A stretch of 64,000 nt of DNA from Rhodococcus rhodnii (GCA_000720375.1 JOAA01000035.1:87011-151010), one strand, 5' to 3'. Positions 40,342 through 50,217 are shown, counted from the first letter of the stretch. Program-made: numbers and translations. Notes: generated by a model not told the origin, from the sequence alone.

Positions 40342-43123
40342 CGCACTCGGCGCCATCGCGTGCACGATCGTCGCGCGCAACTACCTGCCGTACGCGCGCG
40401 TCCTGGCGAAGTCGTACCTGGAACACCACCCAGGGCATGAGTTCGTGGTCGTCGTGACCGATGGCGTGCCCGAAGGCGAGACCGGGGACGGCTACCAACT
40501 GGCCGGCCCGGAACTGCTGGACGTCAGCGAGGTCGGCTACCTGCGGATGGCGACCTCGTACACGGTCGCCGAGCTGGCCAGCGCAGTGAAACCGTTGCTG
40601 CTGCGTCGTTTGCTCACCCGGGCGGACGTCGCCGTCTACCTGCACCCGGACATCCAGGTGTTCGCGCCGATGCCCGAGGTGGTCACGCTCGCGGCGAGCA
40701 ACGACATCGTGCTCACCCCGCGGTTCCTCGACCCGCTTCCCCGTGACGGCAAGCAGCCCAACGAGGCGGCCATCCTCGGCGAGGGCACCTTCGACCTTGG
40801 CTTCCTCGCGGTCAGCAAGGCAGCCAAGGGTTTCCTGGACTTCTGGGCCGAACGGCTGCGCCAGGACGCGGTCATCGACACCGCCGAGCAGATGTTCGCC
40901 GACCAGCGCTGGGCCGACCAGGTCCCGGCCCTGTTCAAGCACACCGTGCTGCGGGACGCGGGATTCAACGTCGCCTACTGGAATCTGCACGAGCGTCCGC
41001 TGACCCGCGGCCCGGACGGAACGCTGCTCGCGGGCGAAGCTCCTTTGCGGTTCTTCCACTTCAGCGGCTACCGCCCGGAGGACCCGTGGTTGTTGAGCCG
41101 GCACTGCACGGTCAAACCGCGGATCCGGCTCTCCGAACACCCCGAGGTCGCCCGGCTGTGCACGGAGTACCGGGAATCGTTGCTGGCCAACGGTTACCGT
41201 GAGCCGTTGAAGTCGGTTCCCTACGGTTTCGACACGTTGCCCGACGGCACCAAGCTGACCAGGTCGCTGCGGCGGATGTTCCGCGCCGCGTGGAAGGAAG
41301 CCGAGGAGCCGGACGCCGCGCAGATGCGGTTCAAGCGAGCCGTCACGGAAATCCCGCCGCATCCTTTCGGGGACGACGGCGGCGTCGGATTCCAGCGCTG
41401 GCTTGCCACACCGAGTTCACCGCCGGAAGAAGCGGCCGGGATGAACCGGCTGTTGATGACGGTCTGGGCCAACCGTGGCGACCTGCAGCGTGCGTTCCCG
41501 TGGCCATGTGGAACGGACGCACCGGCGTTCCGCCAGTGGTGCCGGACCTACGGCGTGCAGGAGAAGGTCGTTCCGAAATGGGCGCTGCCCAAGGAACCTC
41601 GAACGTTGCGTGCACCGGTCGACGAGTTCGGCGTGAACATCGCCGGTTACCTGACCGCGGAGCTGGGTCTCGGCGAGATGGGCCGGATCATCAGCAAGAT
41701 GGTCGAGCAGGCCGGTGTCCCGCTGGTGTCGGTGGTCGAGGAACACTCGCTGGCCTGCAGCACCGCGCTGGACCTGCCGCCGACGGCGGGCAGACCGCGC
41801 TTCCCGGTCACCATCATGGCGGTCAACGCCGACCAGACCGAGGTGCTGATGGCCGGCTACCCGGAGGTCGGCCACGAGCGCTACCGGATCGGGCTGTGGG
41901 CGTGGGAGCTCGAGGATTTCCCGGCGTGGCAGCACATCGGCTACGAGTTCGTCGACGAGATCTGGACGGTCAGCGAGTTCTGCGCCAAGGCGTTCGCCAA
42001 GCACACCTCGGTGCCGGTGAAGGTGATCCCGGTGCCGGTGCTGGATCCGGGCCTGCCACCGCGTCCGCCGCGTGCTGCAGGCAAGCCTGTCCAGTTCTTC
42101 TTCGCGTTCGACTACAACAGCACCGGCCAGCGCAAAAACCCTTGGGGCGTGGTCAAAGCCTTCAAGAAGGCGTTCGAGGGCCGGGACGACGTCAAGCTGG
42201 TCATCAAGGCGACCAACGGCCAGCTGCACGCCAAAGCGGTGGAACGTCTGCTGTACGAGATCGGCCACGACCCGCGGATCGAGCTCGTCGAGCGGTATCT
42301 GAGCGTCGCGGAGCTCAACAAGCTTTACGCGGACAGCGATTGCTACGTGTCGTTGCACCGCAGCGAAGGCTTCGGCCTGACCGTCGCCGAGGCGATGATG
42401 CGCGGAATGGCCGTCATCTCAACGGATTACTCCAGCACCACGGAGTTCTTCAACGAAGAGGTCGGCTGGCCGATCCCGTACAAGATGGTCGAAGTCGGCC
42501 CGGGCTGGGCGCCGTACCACGAACACGCGCGCTGGGCCGATCCCGACCTCGACGCCGCCGCGGCGGCCATGCGGGAGATCGCCGACAACCCGGCGGAAGC
42601 CGAGCGCCGTGGCCGGGCCGCACGGGAGTACGTGCTGCGCAACCGCACGCCTGACGCCGCCGCTTCCTGGATCCGGACTCAGCTGCAGGACGCGTACAAG
42701 AACTGGCGAGACGGAAAGTTGTCAGACCGGCCAACGCAATCCTTGGCCGTGACGGATCCCGTGCTGCGCCCGTTGGCCGACGCGCGTGAAGCGGTGCGGT
42801 GGCGTGCGGAAACCAACGCCCCCTCGCGTCTGCCGCTCGCGCCCGCGATGCGGCGTATGGTCCTTCGCCTGATCGACCACTACGACGTGCATCAGCGCAA
42901 GGTGATGGGCGCGCTGACCGATGGCGTGCAGACCGCGCTCGACCGGCTCAACCGTCGGTTCGTGGACACGACCGATGCCCAGAACATGCGGATCGACCTG
43001 CTGGAAACCCAGGTGTCCGACCGTATCGAGCAACTGACCGAGCAGCTCGGCAAGGTGGAACGGATGCTGGACGAACGCCTCGCCGATCCGGCCCGGAGGG
43101 AGTCCGATGAGCAAGGATCTTGA
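40334..43123 (+). CDS. Two-domain glycosyltransferase with C-terminal coiled coil
   Basis: Large cytoplasmic protein of 929 residues. N-terminal part (about 1-260) is a GT-A-like domain beginning AIACTIVARNYLPYARVLAKSYLEHHPGHEFVV, with YLHPDIQVF (HPD at 104-106) where GT-A enzymes have DxD. The C-terminal part (about 430-780) is a GT4/GT-B domain: EFGVNIAGYLTAELGLGEMGR, FDYNSTGQRKNP and the EX7E motif E678-GFGLTVA-E686. Residues about 870-920 are heptad-like. It probably makes two sugar transfers in polysaccharide or glycoprotein assembly. It overlaps both neighbours (8 and 17 nt), so it is part of one operon with the methyltransferase. Confidence 0.88.
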   Translation: MADALGAIACTIVARNYLPYARVLAKSYLEHHPGHEFVVVVTDGVPEGETGDGYQLAGPELLDVSEVGYLRMATSYTVAELASAVKPLLLRRLLTRADVAVYLHPDIQVFAPMPEVVTLAASNDIVLTPRFLDPLPRDGKQPNEAAILGEGTFDLGFLAVSKAAKGFLDFWAERLRQDAVIDTAEQMFADQRWADQVPALFKHTVLRDAGFNVAYWNLHERPLTRGPDGTLLAGEAPLRFFHFSGYRPEDPWLLSRHCTVKPRIRLSEHPEVARLCTEYRESLLANGYREPLKSVPYGFDTLPDGTKLTRSLRRMFRAAWKEAEEPDAAQMRFKRAVTEIPPHPFGDDGGVGFQRWLATPSSPPEEAAGMNRLLMTVWANRGDLQRAFPWPCGTDAPAFRQWCRTYGVQEKVVPKWALPKEPRTLRAPVDEFGVNIAGYLTAELGLGEMGRIISKMVEQAGVPLVSVVEEHSLACSTALDLPPTAGRPRFPVTIMAVNADQTEVLMAGYPEVGHERYRIGLWAWELEDFPAWQHIGYEFVDEIWTVSEFCAKAFAKHTSVPVKVIPVPVLDPGLPPRPPRAAGKPVQFFFAFDYNSTGQRKNPWGVVKAFKKAFEGRDDVKLVIKATNGQLHAKAVERLLYEIGHDPRIELVERYLSVAELNKLYADSDCYVSLHRSEGFGLTVAEAMMRGMAVISTDYSSTTEFFNEEVGWPIPYKMVEVGPGWAPYHEHARWADPDLDAAAAAMREIADNPAEAERRGRAAREYVLRNRTPDAAASWIRTQLQDAYKNWRDGKLSDRPTQSLAVTDPVLRPLADAREAVRWRAETNAPSRLPLAPAMRRMVLRLIDHYDVHQRKVMGALTDGVQTALDRLNRRFVDTTDAQNMRIDLLETQVSDRIEQLTEQLGKVERMLDERLADPARRESDEQGS

Positions 43124-44231
43124 CCGGGTCCGGGACCAGTGGGAGACGCTGGCCAAAACCGACCCGTTCTGGGCGGTGCTCACCGAAACCGAGTACCACG
43201 ACGGGCAGGCCAGGAAGGACTTCTTCGACAGCGGCCGCACCGATGTTCGTATGCTCCTGGAAGTCCTGGACAGGCACGGCAAGTCGTACGGGGACGTCGC
43301 GGTCGACTTCGGCTGTGGTGTCGGACGGTTGACCTACGCCCTGGCCGAGCACTGCAAGCAGGTCACGGGCATCGACGTGTCCCCTTCGATGATCGAGCAG
43401 GCGCAGGCAGGCAACCCGTTCCCCGACCGGGTCGCGTTCGTCCACAACGAGGCGGCCACGCTGCCGTTCGACGACGACTCGGTCGACCTGGTGATCAGCG
43501 TGATCACGTTGCAGCACATCAGGCCCGCGCTGTCGCTGCGTTACCTGCTGGAGATGGCCAGGATCACCAAGCCGGGCGGGCACCTGGTGTTCCAGCTGCC
43601 CAGCCACGTGCCGGCCACCCGCCCGATGCCGCCGTCGCTCAGCAAGGCGCAGCTGCACGTGCTGGAAGCGCCGACTTCGCTGGAAGTCGGCGAGAGCGGT
43701 TACGTCCGGGTGGGTGTGAAGAACATCAGCCAGGGCGAGTGGCTGCCGGGTCAGTTGCTCAACGCGGGCAACCACTGGCGGCTGCACGGTGCGATGGTCG
43801 TGCAGGACGACGGCCGCGAGCCGGTCCGGTGCCCGCTGCGGCCCGGCGAGTCGACCGAGGCGCTGATCCGGATCATGGCGCCGGGCGAACCGGGTTCGTA
43901 CGAACTGGAAGTCGACCTCGTCCAGGAAACCGTGGCGTGGTGGGCCGAACGGGACAGCCCGACGGTGCGCGTGCCGGTCGAGGTGCGTGCCAAGGCTCCG
44001 GCGATCACCGCTCCGGTCGACGAAGCACCTGCGCCGGTCGTCGCAAAGACAACAGGTGACGAGCTCGAGATGAACGGCGTGCGCAAGGACCTGGTGTACG
44101 CGCTGTTCGAGCAGATCGGCTGCACCGTGCTGGAGGCGACGCCGGACGAACGCGCAGGCGGGCATTGGCTGAGCTACGTTTACGCCATCGAGGTCGGCGA
44201 ATACCGGATAGACATCAATCACGGTATATGA
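43107..44231 (+). CDS. SAM-dependent methyltransferase with C-terminal beta domain
   Basis: Class I methyltransferase of 374 residues: motif I VDFGCGVGRLT (66-76), acidic motif GIDVSPSM, and LVISVITLQHI. After the methyltransferase domain (to about 190) comes a region (about 195-300) reading like an Ig/NEAR-type beta sandwich (VRVGVKNISQGEWLPG...EVDLVQETVAWWAERDSPTVRVPVEV), as in carbohydrate-modifying proteins, then a small C-terminal domain. Probably methylates a sugar or glycan made by the upstream glycosyltransferase, with which it overlaps by 17 nt. ATG with GGAGGGAGTCCG upstream. Confidence 0.88.
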   Translation: MSKDLDRVRDQWETLAKTDPFWAVLTETEYHDGQARKDFFDSGRTDVRMLLEVLDRHGKSYGDVAVDFGCGVGRLTYALAEHCKQVTGIDVSPSMIEQAQAGNPFPDRVAFVHNEAATLPFDDDSVDLVISVITLQHIRPALSLRYLLEMARITKPGGHLVFQLPSHVPATRPMPPSLSKAQLHVLEAPTSLEVGESGYVRVGVKNISQGEWLPGQLLNAGNHWRLHGAMVVQDDGREPVRCPLRPGESTEALIRIMAPGEPGSYELEVDLVQETVAWWAERDSPTVRVPVEVRAKAPAITAPVDEAPAPVVAKTTGDELEMNGVRKDLVYALFEQIGCTVLEATPDERAGGHWLSYVYAIEVGEYRIDINHGI

Positions 44232-44258
44232 CTGACTGACTCGGGCTAGGGTGAGCTC

Positions 44259-45551
44259 ATGGCGCAATCGACGCTGCCTCCCGTGCACGAGGCGTGGCTG
44301 CCCCGTGAGCACAGCCTCTACCGGCCGAGGCACGGGGTCCGGCAGCTGACGGCGATCATTTGCGCAGTCGTTTTCTTCGCCCTGCCGTTGATTTCGCTGA
44401 CAGTCGGAATGCGCCCGACGGAATTGGAGAACCACCGGCTGGCGTCATTTCCGAATCCGGGTGACGGCTGGTCGTTCTTCACGAATTTCAACGGCTGGTC
44501 GAACGACCACCTGCCGTTCCGCCGGGAAGCGATCGACGCGGTGAACGGCATCAGCCGCGGCCTGTTCGGCGAACCCCCGAACCTCGGCCGCAGCCCCCAG
44601 CAATCCGGTCCGGTGGCCGTGGTGCCCGGCCCGCAGCAGGGCGACAAACGCCAGATCAACCCGGGCGTGACGATCCCGTTGGCGATCGAGGGCAAGAACG
44701 GCTGGATGTACTACGGCGACGACGTGGTCAGCCGCTGCAACCAGGCACGGGACCTGAAGTCCACAATGGACCAGATTCGCCGGTTGCGGGAAGGCGTCGA
44801 AGCGTCCGGCCGCAAGTTCGTGATGGTGGTGGCCCCGGACAAGACCACGATCGTGCCGGAGAACCTGCCGAACTCCTATGCGGGCAAAGACTGCATGCAG
44901 AAGGTGAACAGCGAACTCTGGCCGCTGCTCACCGCCGAAAAAGGCGTGGTCGACCTGCGCGGCGAACTGCACGCCCGTGGGCAGCAACTCGGCAAACCGG
45001 TCTACCCGCCGCTGGACGGGCACTGGTGGGACGAAGGCGGACTGGTGCTGGCCCGCAGGCTGGCCGAGGCGATCCACCCGACGATCACCCGGAAATGGGT
45101 GACCCAGCCGGTGCAGGAGTACTCCATCCCGGCCGACACGCCGCCGCTGATCGGGCTTTCCGGAACCAACAAGGGCTTCATGTACTCGCTGAAGCCGGAC
45201 GGCGAGCGTGACCAGACCCGCAACCTCTCGCCGGACTTCAACACGCCGGTCCAGGTTGGACACGCGACTGGGCAAGGCACGGTGACGGAGTCGGTCGGGA
45301 TGTTGAGCGACTCGTTCACCATCCGGGCTTTGCGTTACCTGGCGGCTTCGTTCGGCGACTTGACCGTGCTGCACTACGGCAAAACTCCTGATGACAACGG
45401 TCGCGCGGCCGGGGAGATGCTGGCTCAGAACGAGGTCGTGGCGGTCGAGGTCGTCGAACGCACCATCGCTTCGGGCAACAACCAGCTGCTGCAGCCCGCC
45501 GTGGTCGACGGGATTGTCCGGGTCCTGCAGGACAACCCGATCCGCAAATAG
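44259..45551 (+). CDS. AlgX/AlgJ-like SGNH acetyltransferase-type protein
   Basis: Membrane-anchored protein of 430 residues: cytoplasmic N-terminus, one helix (about 30-50; QLTAIICAVVFFALPLISLTVG), then an extracellular SGNH domain. Seen: ENHRLASFPN, NDHLPFRREAI, IEGKNGWMYYGDD, the DxH pair D253/H255 in LDGHWW, and a serine in GMLSDSF (S350 or S352), the layout of AlgX/AlgJ polysaccharide O-acetyltransferases. It likely O-acetylates an exported glycan, though no MBOAT partner is visible here. The ATG follows GGGTGAG. 27 bp after the methyltransferase gene. Confidence 0.85.
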   Translation: MAQSTLPPVHEAWLPREHSLYRPRHGVRQLTAIICAVVFFALPLISLTVGMRPTELENHRLASFPNPGDGWSFFTNFNGWSNDHLPFRREAIDAVNGISRGLFGEPPNLGRSPQQSGPVAVVPGPQQGDKRQINPGVTIPLAIEGKNGWMYYGDDVVSRCNQARDLKSTMDQIRRLREGVEASGRKFVMVVAPDKTTIVPENLPNSYAGKDCMQKVNSELWPLLTAEKGVVDLRGELHARGQQLGKPVYPPLDGHWWDEGGLVLARRLAEAIHPTITRKWVTQPVQEYSIPADTPPLIGLSGTNKGFMYSLKPDGERDQTRNLSPDFNTPVQVGHATGQGTVTESVGMLSDSFTIRALRYLAASFGDLTVLHYGKTPDDNGRAAGEMLAQNEVVAVEVVERTIASGNNQLLQPAVVDGIVRVLQDNPIRK

Positions 45552-45924
45552 GCGGCTGACCAGGCGAGACATCGCGACGACCCAGAACTGTCGTACCCCC
45601 GGTGTAGCGTTGAAATTAGGGGTTCCCCCAAGGGAATTGGTGTTGCGGTCGAGGCTGGGCGGCTGCCGCTTGGTCAGCGGATGGTGCCCCACGCGCGACG
45701 GCACCGGCTGTATATGCAGCGGCCGGGGTTTTCAAGTACCTGCGATGTCCTGGCGAAATCGCGAGCCGGGGCGATGCCGAGTGGCGGCCGAATCGCGCCG
45801 AACACCGTCGTCACCCGATCGGGGAGTGTCCGCGCGTGTCGGCGCGGTGTTACCCGGGTCACATACTCAACCGGCGGAGCCTCGTAGACGTCCAAAGAAC
45901 GTAACCACCACCGACGGAGGCCTC
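45552..45924. other. 373-bp region with no recognised gene
   Basis: Between the AlgX-like gene and a 32-codon gene. Short open frames occur on both strands but lack family features and ribosome sites. No hairpin or operator stood out. It must contain the promoter of the small downstream gene. Confidence 0.4.
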
Positions 45925-46023
45925 ATGTGGGTTCATGTCGTGCTCGTGGCTTTAGTCACGGCGTTCTTCCTGGGCCGGTTGGCGCACGTCCTGCTCAAAC
46001 GACCCGGTAAGAACGAGAACTAG
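45925..46023 (+). CDS. 32-residue single-helix membrane protein
   Basis: ATG at 45925 with GGAGG 4 nt upstream. The 32-residue product begins MWVHVVLVALVTAFFLGRLA and ends HVLLKRPGKNEN: one membrane helix and a short positively charged tail predicted to be cytoplasmic. It would be missed by length cut-offs. The stop overlaps the convergent gamma-glutamyltransferase stop by 4 bp. Function unknown; coding supported by ribosome site, topology and codon composition. Confidence 0.6.
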   Translation: MWVHVVLVALVTAFFLGRLAHVLLKRPGKNEN

Positions 46024-47810
46024 CGGCCGACCGCGTAGCCCTGCATTCCTCGCGGATTCGCGGCGGCACGGAGCATGCCGTCCGCGGGATCACGCGAGAC
46101 CGCTGACATCCGGCCGAGTGTCCACGGGCCGGCGTCGGTGACGAGATGGCCGCGTTCACGCAGTTCGGTAATCGCGGCATCACCAATCCGTGACTCCACG
46201 ACCAGCTCGCCTGGTTGCCAATACCTTGGGAAGAACGAGCTCGGGAAAGCCCCGGAATGCCAGTTCGGTGCGTCGATGGCTTCCTGCATGTTCAGTCCGG
46301 CGCCGATGTGGGCGAGCCAGAAGCACAGCTGCCACTGGTCTTGCTGGTCCCCGCCGGGCGTGCCGAACGCGAGGCGTGGCACACCGTCACGCAACGCCAT
46401 CGAGGGTGACAGGGTGATTCGCGGTCGCGTGCCTGGCCGCAACGAGCTGGCGAAGTGGTGTTCCAGGGTGAACATCTGGGCTCGGGTGCCGAGGCAGAAG
46501 CCCAGCGATGGGATCGTCGGCGAGGACTGCAGCCATCCGCCGGACGGGGTCGCCGAGATCATGTTGCCTGCCGCGTCAACGACATCGACATGCACTGTGT
46601 CGCCGCGGACGACTCCGCTGTTGCCCACGGTCGGCTCGCCCAAGGCTCCGGAGATCTCTTCGGCGGGCACGAAATAGGGCACCGCGAACGCCGGCAGCCG
46701 GGGCGGTTGCCCGTCGGGTGAGCCTGGACGCAGTTCGAACGAGGCCTGTTCGGTCACGAGCGCACGCCGGTTGACGGCGTACTCTTCGGACAGCAGTGCT
46801 GCCAACGGGACGTCAGGGTCATCGCCGTACCAGGCTTCCCGGTCGGCGAACGCCAGTTTGGCGCACTCGATCGCGATGTGGATCGTCTCCGCGGTCGGCA
46901 CACCGTCCATATAGGACATTCTCTCCTTGAACCCGTCCAGCAGACGCAGTTGTTGCGCCAGAACGGGTCCTTGGGTCCACGCGCCGCACTTGACCAGCGT
47001 CCACGAGCCGATGTCCACTGTGAGCGCGTCCTCGAAGGACGCTTGCCACGCCGCCATGTCCTGGCCGGTCAGCACGCCCGCGTGCGGGCGGCCGGAGTCG
47101 TCGAGGAAGGCGTTGCGCGCGAAGGCATCGATCTCCGAGGCGACGAAACCCTGGTACCAGGCGCGACGTGCCGCGTCGATCTGCGCCTCTCGATCGGAAC
47201 CCGCGCTTTCGGCTTCGGAAAGCAGGCGTTCGAACGTGTCGGCGAGTGCCGGGTTACGGAAGCGTGAGCCTGCCGCGGGCGAGCGGCCATCGGGTAGCCA
47301 CAGCGATGCCGAGCTGGGCCAATGTTCCTTGAACAACTGGGCGACCGCGTCGATGGTGTCCGGGATCCTTGGCACGATCGGGAATCCGTCACGCGCGTAG
47401 CCGATCGCCCGGTCGAGCACGTCGCGCAAACGTTTGGTTCCGTAGTCGCGCAACAACAGCAGCCAGCCGTCCCACGCGCCGGGCACAGTCGCGGCCAGCA
47501 AACCGCTGCCGGGGACAAGTTCCAGGCCGAGGTCACGGTAGTGCTCGATGGTCGCGCCGGCTGGTGCGACGCCTTGTCCACACAGCACTCGCGGTCGTGA
47601 CTCCCCTGCGGCTTGGAACACCGCAGGCACTTCACCGCCAGGGCCGTTGAGATGCGGTTCGACGACCTGCAGCACGAATCCCGCTGTCACGGCGGCGTCG
47701 AACGCGTTGCCGCCATCCTCCAGGATCGCCATCCCCGCCGCCGAGGCCAGCCAGTGGGTCGAGGCCACCATCCCGTGGGTACCGGCCAGTTCGGGGCGAG
47801 TACTGAACAT
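46020..47810 (-). CDS. Gamma-glutamyltransferase family protein
   Basis: Ntn-hydrolase of 596 residues without signal peptide. Seen: VASTHWLASAAGMAILEDGGNAFDAAVTAGFVLQVVEPHLNGPGG near the N-terminus, the autoprocessing/nucleophile Thr in VRGDTVHVDVVDAAGNMISAT (about residue 404), and FGTPGGDQQDQWQLCFW. Such proteins cleave or transfer gamma-glutamyl groups, or act as cephalosporin-acylase-like amidases; the lack of a signal peptide favours a cytoplasmic amidase. Start at 47810; monocistronic. Confidence 0.88.
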   Translation of the reverse strand: MFSTRPELAGTHGMVASTHWLASAAGMAILEDGGNAFDAAVTAGFVLQVVEPHLNGPGGEVPAVFQAAGESRPRVLCGQGVAPAGATIEHYRDLGLELVPGSGLLAATVPGAWDGWLLLLRDYGTKRLRDVLDRAIGYARDGFPIVPRIPDTIDAVAQLFKEHWPSSASLWLPDGRSPAAGSRFRNPALADTFERLLSEAESAGSDREAQIDAARRAWYQGFVASEIDAFARNAFLDDSGRPHAGVLTGQDMAAWQASFEDALTVDIGSWTLVKCGAWTQGPVLAQQLRLLDGFKERMSYMDGVPTAETIHIAIECAKLAFADREAWYGDDPDVPLAALLSEEYAVNRRALVTEQASFELRPGSPDGQPPRLPAFAVPYFVPAEEISGALGEPTVGNSGVVRGDTVHVDVVDAAGNMISATPSGGWLQSSPTIPSLGFCLGTRAQMFTLEHHFASSLRPGTRPRITLSPSMALRDGVPRLAFGTPGGDQQDQWQLCFWLAHIGAGLNMQEAIDAPNWHSGAFPSSFFPRYWQPGELVVESRIGDAAITELRERGHLVTDAGPWTLGRMSAVSRDPADGMLRAAANPRGMQGYAVGR

Positions 47811-47843
47811 AGCTAACTATCTAAGCGACCGCGTTCGACCGAT

Positions 47844-49124
47844 TCAACTGGGTCGGCCGATCGCCTTCCAGCGCAGGCCGGCCCGGGCGAGGTCGTCTCC
47901 GTCGAGCAGATCACGGGTGTCCACGACCGTAAAACCGTCCATCAGCTCGGCCACCTTGGTCCAGTCCAATGTGCGGAATTCCGGCCATTCGGTCAGCACG
48001 ACCACCGCGATCGCGCCTTTGACCGCCTCGTAAGGATCGTCGACCAGCCGCATACCCGGCAATTCGCCCGTAATGGCCGGGTCGTGCGCGGTGATCTCCG
48101 CGCCTTCGGCGATCAGCGCGTTCGCGATCCCGATCGCGGGCGAATCACGCAGGTCGTTCGTGCCCGCCTTGAACGCCAGGCCCAGCAAGCCGACCCGGGC
48201 GCCACGAACGGTCCCGTCACAGGCCTGCTTGATCCGGTCGATCACGTCTTCCTGCTGGCGGACGTTCTGCTCGATCGCCGAGCGCAGCAACGCGAAGTCC
48301 AGCCCGGCCTGTTCGGCAACGTGCAGCAACGCGTTGGTGTCCTTGGGCAGACACGATCCACCCCAGCCCGGCCCCGGCTTGAGGAACGAACGGCCGATCC
48401 GTGGATCAAGGCCCATGCCCTCAGTCACCTCGCGGACATCCGCGCCGACCCGGTCGCACAGCTGCGCGATCGCGTTGACATAGGACAGTTTCACCGCGAG
48501 GAAGCAGTTCGCGGCGTACTTGACCATTTCCGCGCTGGCCGCGTCGAGTACGAGCGTCGGCGCCTGCAGCGCCGCGTAGAGGTCGCCAACCCGTTGCGCT
48601 GCTTCGCGATCCACCGAACCGACGACGATCCGGTCCGGGTGCAGGAAGTCGTCGACCGCGGTGCCTTCCCGCAGGAACTCGGGATTGGCCACGATCGGCA
48701 CGTTCACCATGTGGCGCAAGCGATCCGCGGTTCCGACCGGCACGGTCGACTTGGTCGCCACCGCGCAGCCCGCCGGCAACAAGTCGCCGACCTCGGCGAG
48801 CACGGATTCCACCGCACGCAGATCAGCGGCGCCATCAGCGCCCATCGGTGTGGGAACGCACAGGAACAACACTTCGGTGTCGGCCGAAACGGCATTCGTG
48901 GCGCCGACCACGAACTCGAGGTTCCCGGCCGCGAGACCCCGGTTGACCAGCTCGTCCAGGCCTGGCTCGAGGATGTCCACGTGGCCACGCCTCAACCGGT
49001 CGACCTTGTTGGCGTCGATGTCCGCGCAGACAACGTGATGTCCCAGCGCGGCCAGGCAAGCCCCGGTGGTGAGGCCGACATAACCGGTGCCGACCACTGC
49101 GATCTTTCGCTGCAACCGAATCAC
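47844..49124 (-). CDS. UDP-glucose/GDP-mannose 6-dehydrogenase family
   Basis: NAD-dependent nucleotide-sugar dehydrogenase of 426 residues that oxidises a UDP-hexose to the uronate in two steps. Seen: Rossmann motif VVGTGYVGLTTGACLAALGH (about 10-29), the KSTVPVGT motif, the catalytic cysteine in PGWGGSCLPKDTNAL (about 257), and GLAFKAGTNDLRDSP. Product supplies uronic acid for exopolysaccharide or wall glycans, consistent with the glycosyltransferase locus at 36-45 kb. GTG start with AGGA upstream. Divergent from the aldo/keto reductase gene. Confidence 0.92.
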   Translation of the reverse strand: MIRLQRKIAVVGTGYVGLTTGACLAALGHHVVCADIDANKVDRLRRGHVDILEPGLDELVNRGLAAGNLEFVVGATNAVSADTEVLFLCVPTPMGADGAADLRAVESVLAEVGDLLPAGCAVATKSTVPVGTADRLRHMVNVPIVANPEFLREGTAVDDFLHPDRIVVGSVDREAAQRVGDLYAALQAPTLVLDAASAEMVKYAANCFLAVKLSYVNAIAQLCDRVGADVREVTEGMGLDPRIGRSFLKPGPGWGGSCLPKDTNALLHVAEQAGLDFALLRSAIEQNVRQQEDVIDRIKQACDGTVRGARVGLLGLAFKAGTNDLRDSPAIGIANALIAEGAEITAHDPAITGELPGMRLVDDPYEAVKGAIAVVVLTEWPEFRTLDWTKVAELMDGFTVVDTRDLLDGDDLARAGLRWKAIGRPS

Positions 49125-49254
49125 CCCATCCTGTTACTGGGGACGGTCGCAGCCGGAGTTGACCTACGTTGAAACTTCAGCTGGCGAGCTCGAATACTCC
49201 ATGCGACGTACGCGGCTGGAACTCTTGGCTCGCTCCGACATAGGGTCCCGCTGC

Positions 49255-50217
49255 ATGGAGCACCGACATCTCGGTGAGTCCGGGCTGGTGGTCAGTGCCG
49301 TCGGACTCGGTTGCAACAACCTAGGCAGGCCAGGCACCGCCGCGGAGTCCCTCGCCGGGTCCAGAGCCGTCGTCAGCGCCGCGCTCGACGCCGGAATCAC
49401 GTTCTTCGACGTCGCCGACGTCTACGGCGCGCCGCGCGGCCGCAGCGAGGAGCTGCTCGGTCAGGCGCTGTCCGGGCGACGCGACCACGCCGTCATCGCC
49501 ACCAAGTTCGGCGTCGACATGCAGGGCGGCAACGGCCCTGACTTCGGCGCACGCGGCTCACGGCGGTACGTCCGGCGCGCGGTCGAGTCATCGCTGCGCC
49601 GCCTGGGCACCGACTGGATCGACCTGTACCAGCTGCACCGGGCGGACCCGAAGACGCCGATCGGCGAGACCCTCGGCGTGCTGTCCGAGCTGATCACCGA
49701 GGGCAAGATCCGTTACGCCGGCGTCTGCAACCTGGCCGGCTGGCAGATCGCCGACGCGGCGTGGACGGCGAAGACACAGCACGTGGCCCAGCCGATCGCC
49801 GCGCAGAACCACTACTCGCTGCTCGAGCGCGAGGCCGAGCGGGACGTCAACCCGGCCGCCCGGCGGTTCGGGCTCGGCGTGCTGCCGTACTTCCCGCTGG
49901 CCAACGGCCTGCTCACGGGCAAGTACCAGCGCGACGCCGAACCACCGCCAGGCACCCGGCTGGCCGGCAGGCGCAAGCTGCTCGCCGACGCGCCCTGGGA
50001 CCGGATCGAGCGACTGCAAGCGTTTGCCGACGAGCGTGGCATCTCGCTGACCACGCTCGCGATCTCCTGGCTGACCGCGCAGAACCCGGTGTCTTCGGTG
50101 ATCGCGGGCGCGACCACGCCCGAGCAGGTCGTCGAGAACGCCGCGGCGGTCAAGTGGCGGCCGTCAGCCGACGACCTCGCTTACATCGACGAGATCTGCC
50201 CGCCGGGTCGCCGCTGA
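49255..50217 (+). CDS. Aldo/keto reductase
   Basis: NADPH-dependent oxidoreductase of 320 residues, TIM barrel. Seen: tetrad residues D52 and Y57 in FFDVADVYG, K84 in IATKFG and the His in YQLHRADP, plus the cofactor-binding end SSVIAGATTPEQVVEN. Closest in pattern to the AKR11/12-type Kvbeta-like group. ATG at 49255 fits the family N-terminus EHRHLGESGLVVSAVGLG. Converges with folD, overlapping by 54 bp at the 3' ends. Confidence 0.92.
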   Translation: MEHRHLGESGLVVSAVGLGCNNLGRPGTAAESLAGSRAVVSAALDAGITFFDVADVYGAPRGRSEELLGQALSGRRDHAVIATKFGVDMQGGNGPDFGARGSRRYVRRAVESSLRRLGTDWIDLYQLHRADPKTPIGETLGVLSELITEGKIRYAGVCNLAGWQIADAAWTAKTQHVAQPIAAQNHYSLLEREAERDVNPAARRFGLGVLPYFPLANGLLTGKYQRDAEPPPGTRLAGRRKLLADAPWDRIERLQAFADERGISLTTLAISWLTAQNPVSSVIAGATTPEQVVENAAAVKWRPSADDLAYIDEICPPGRR

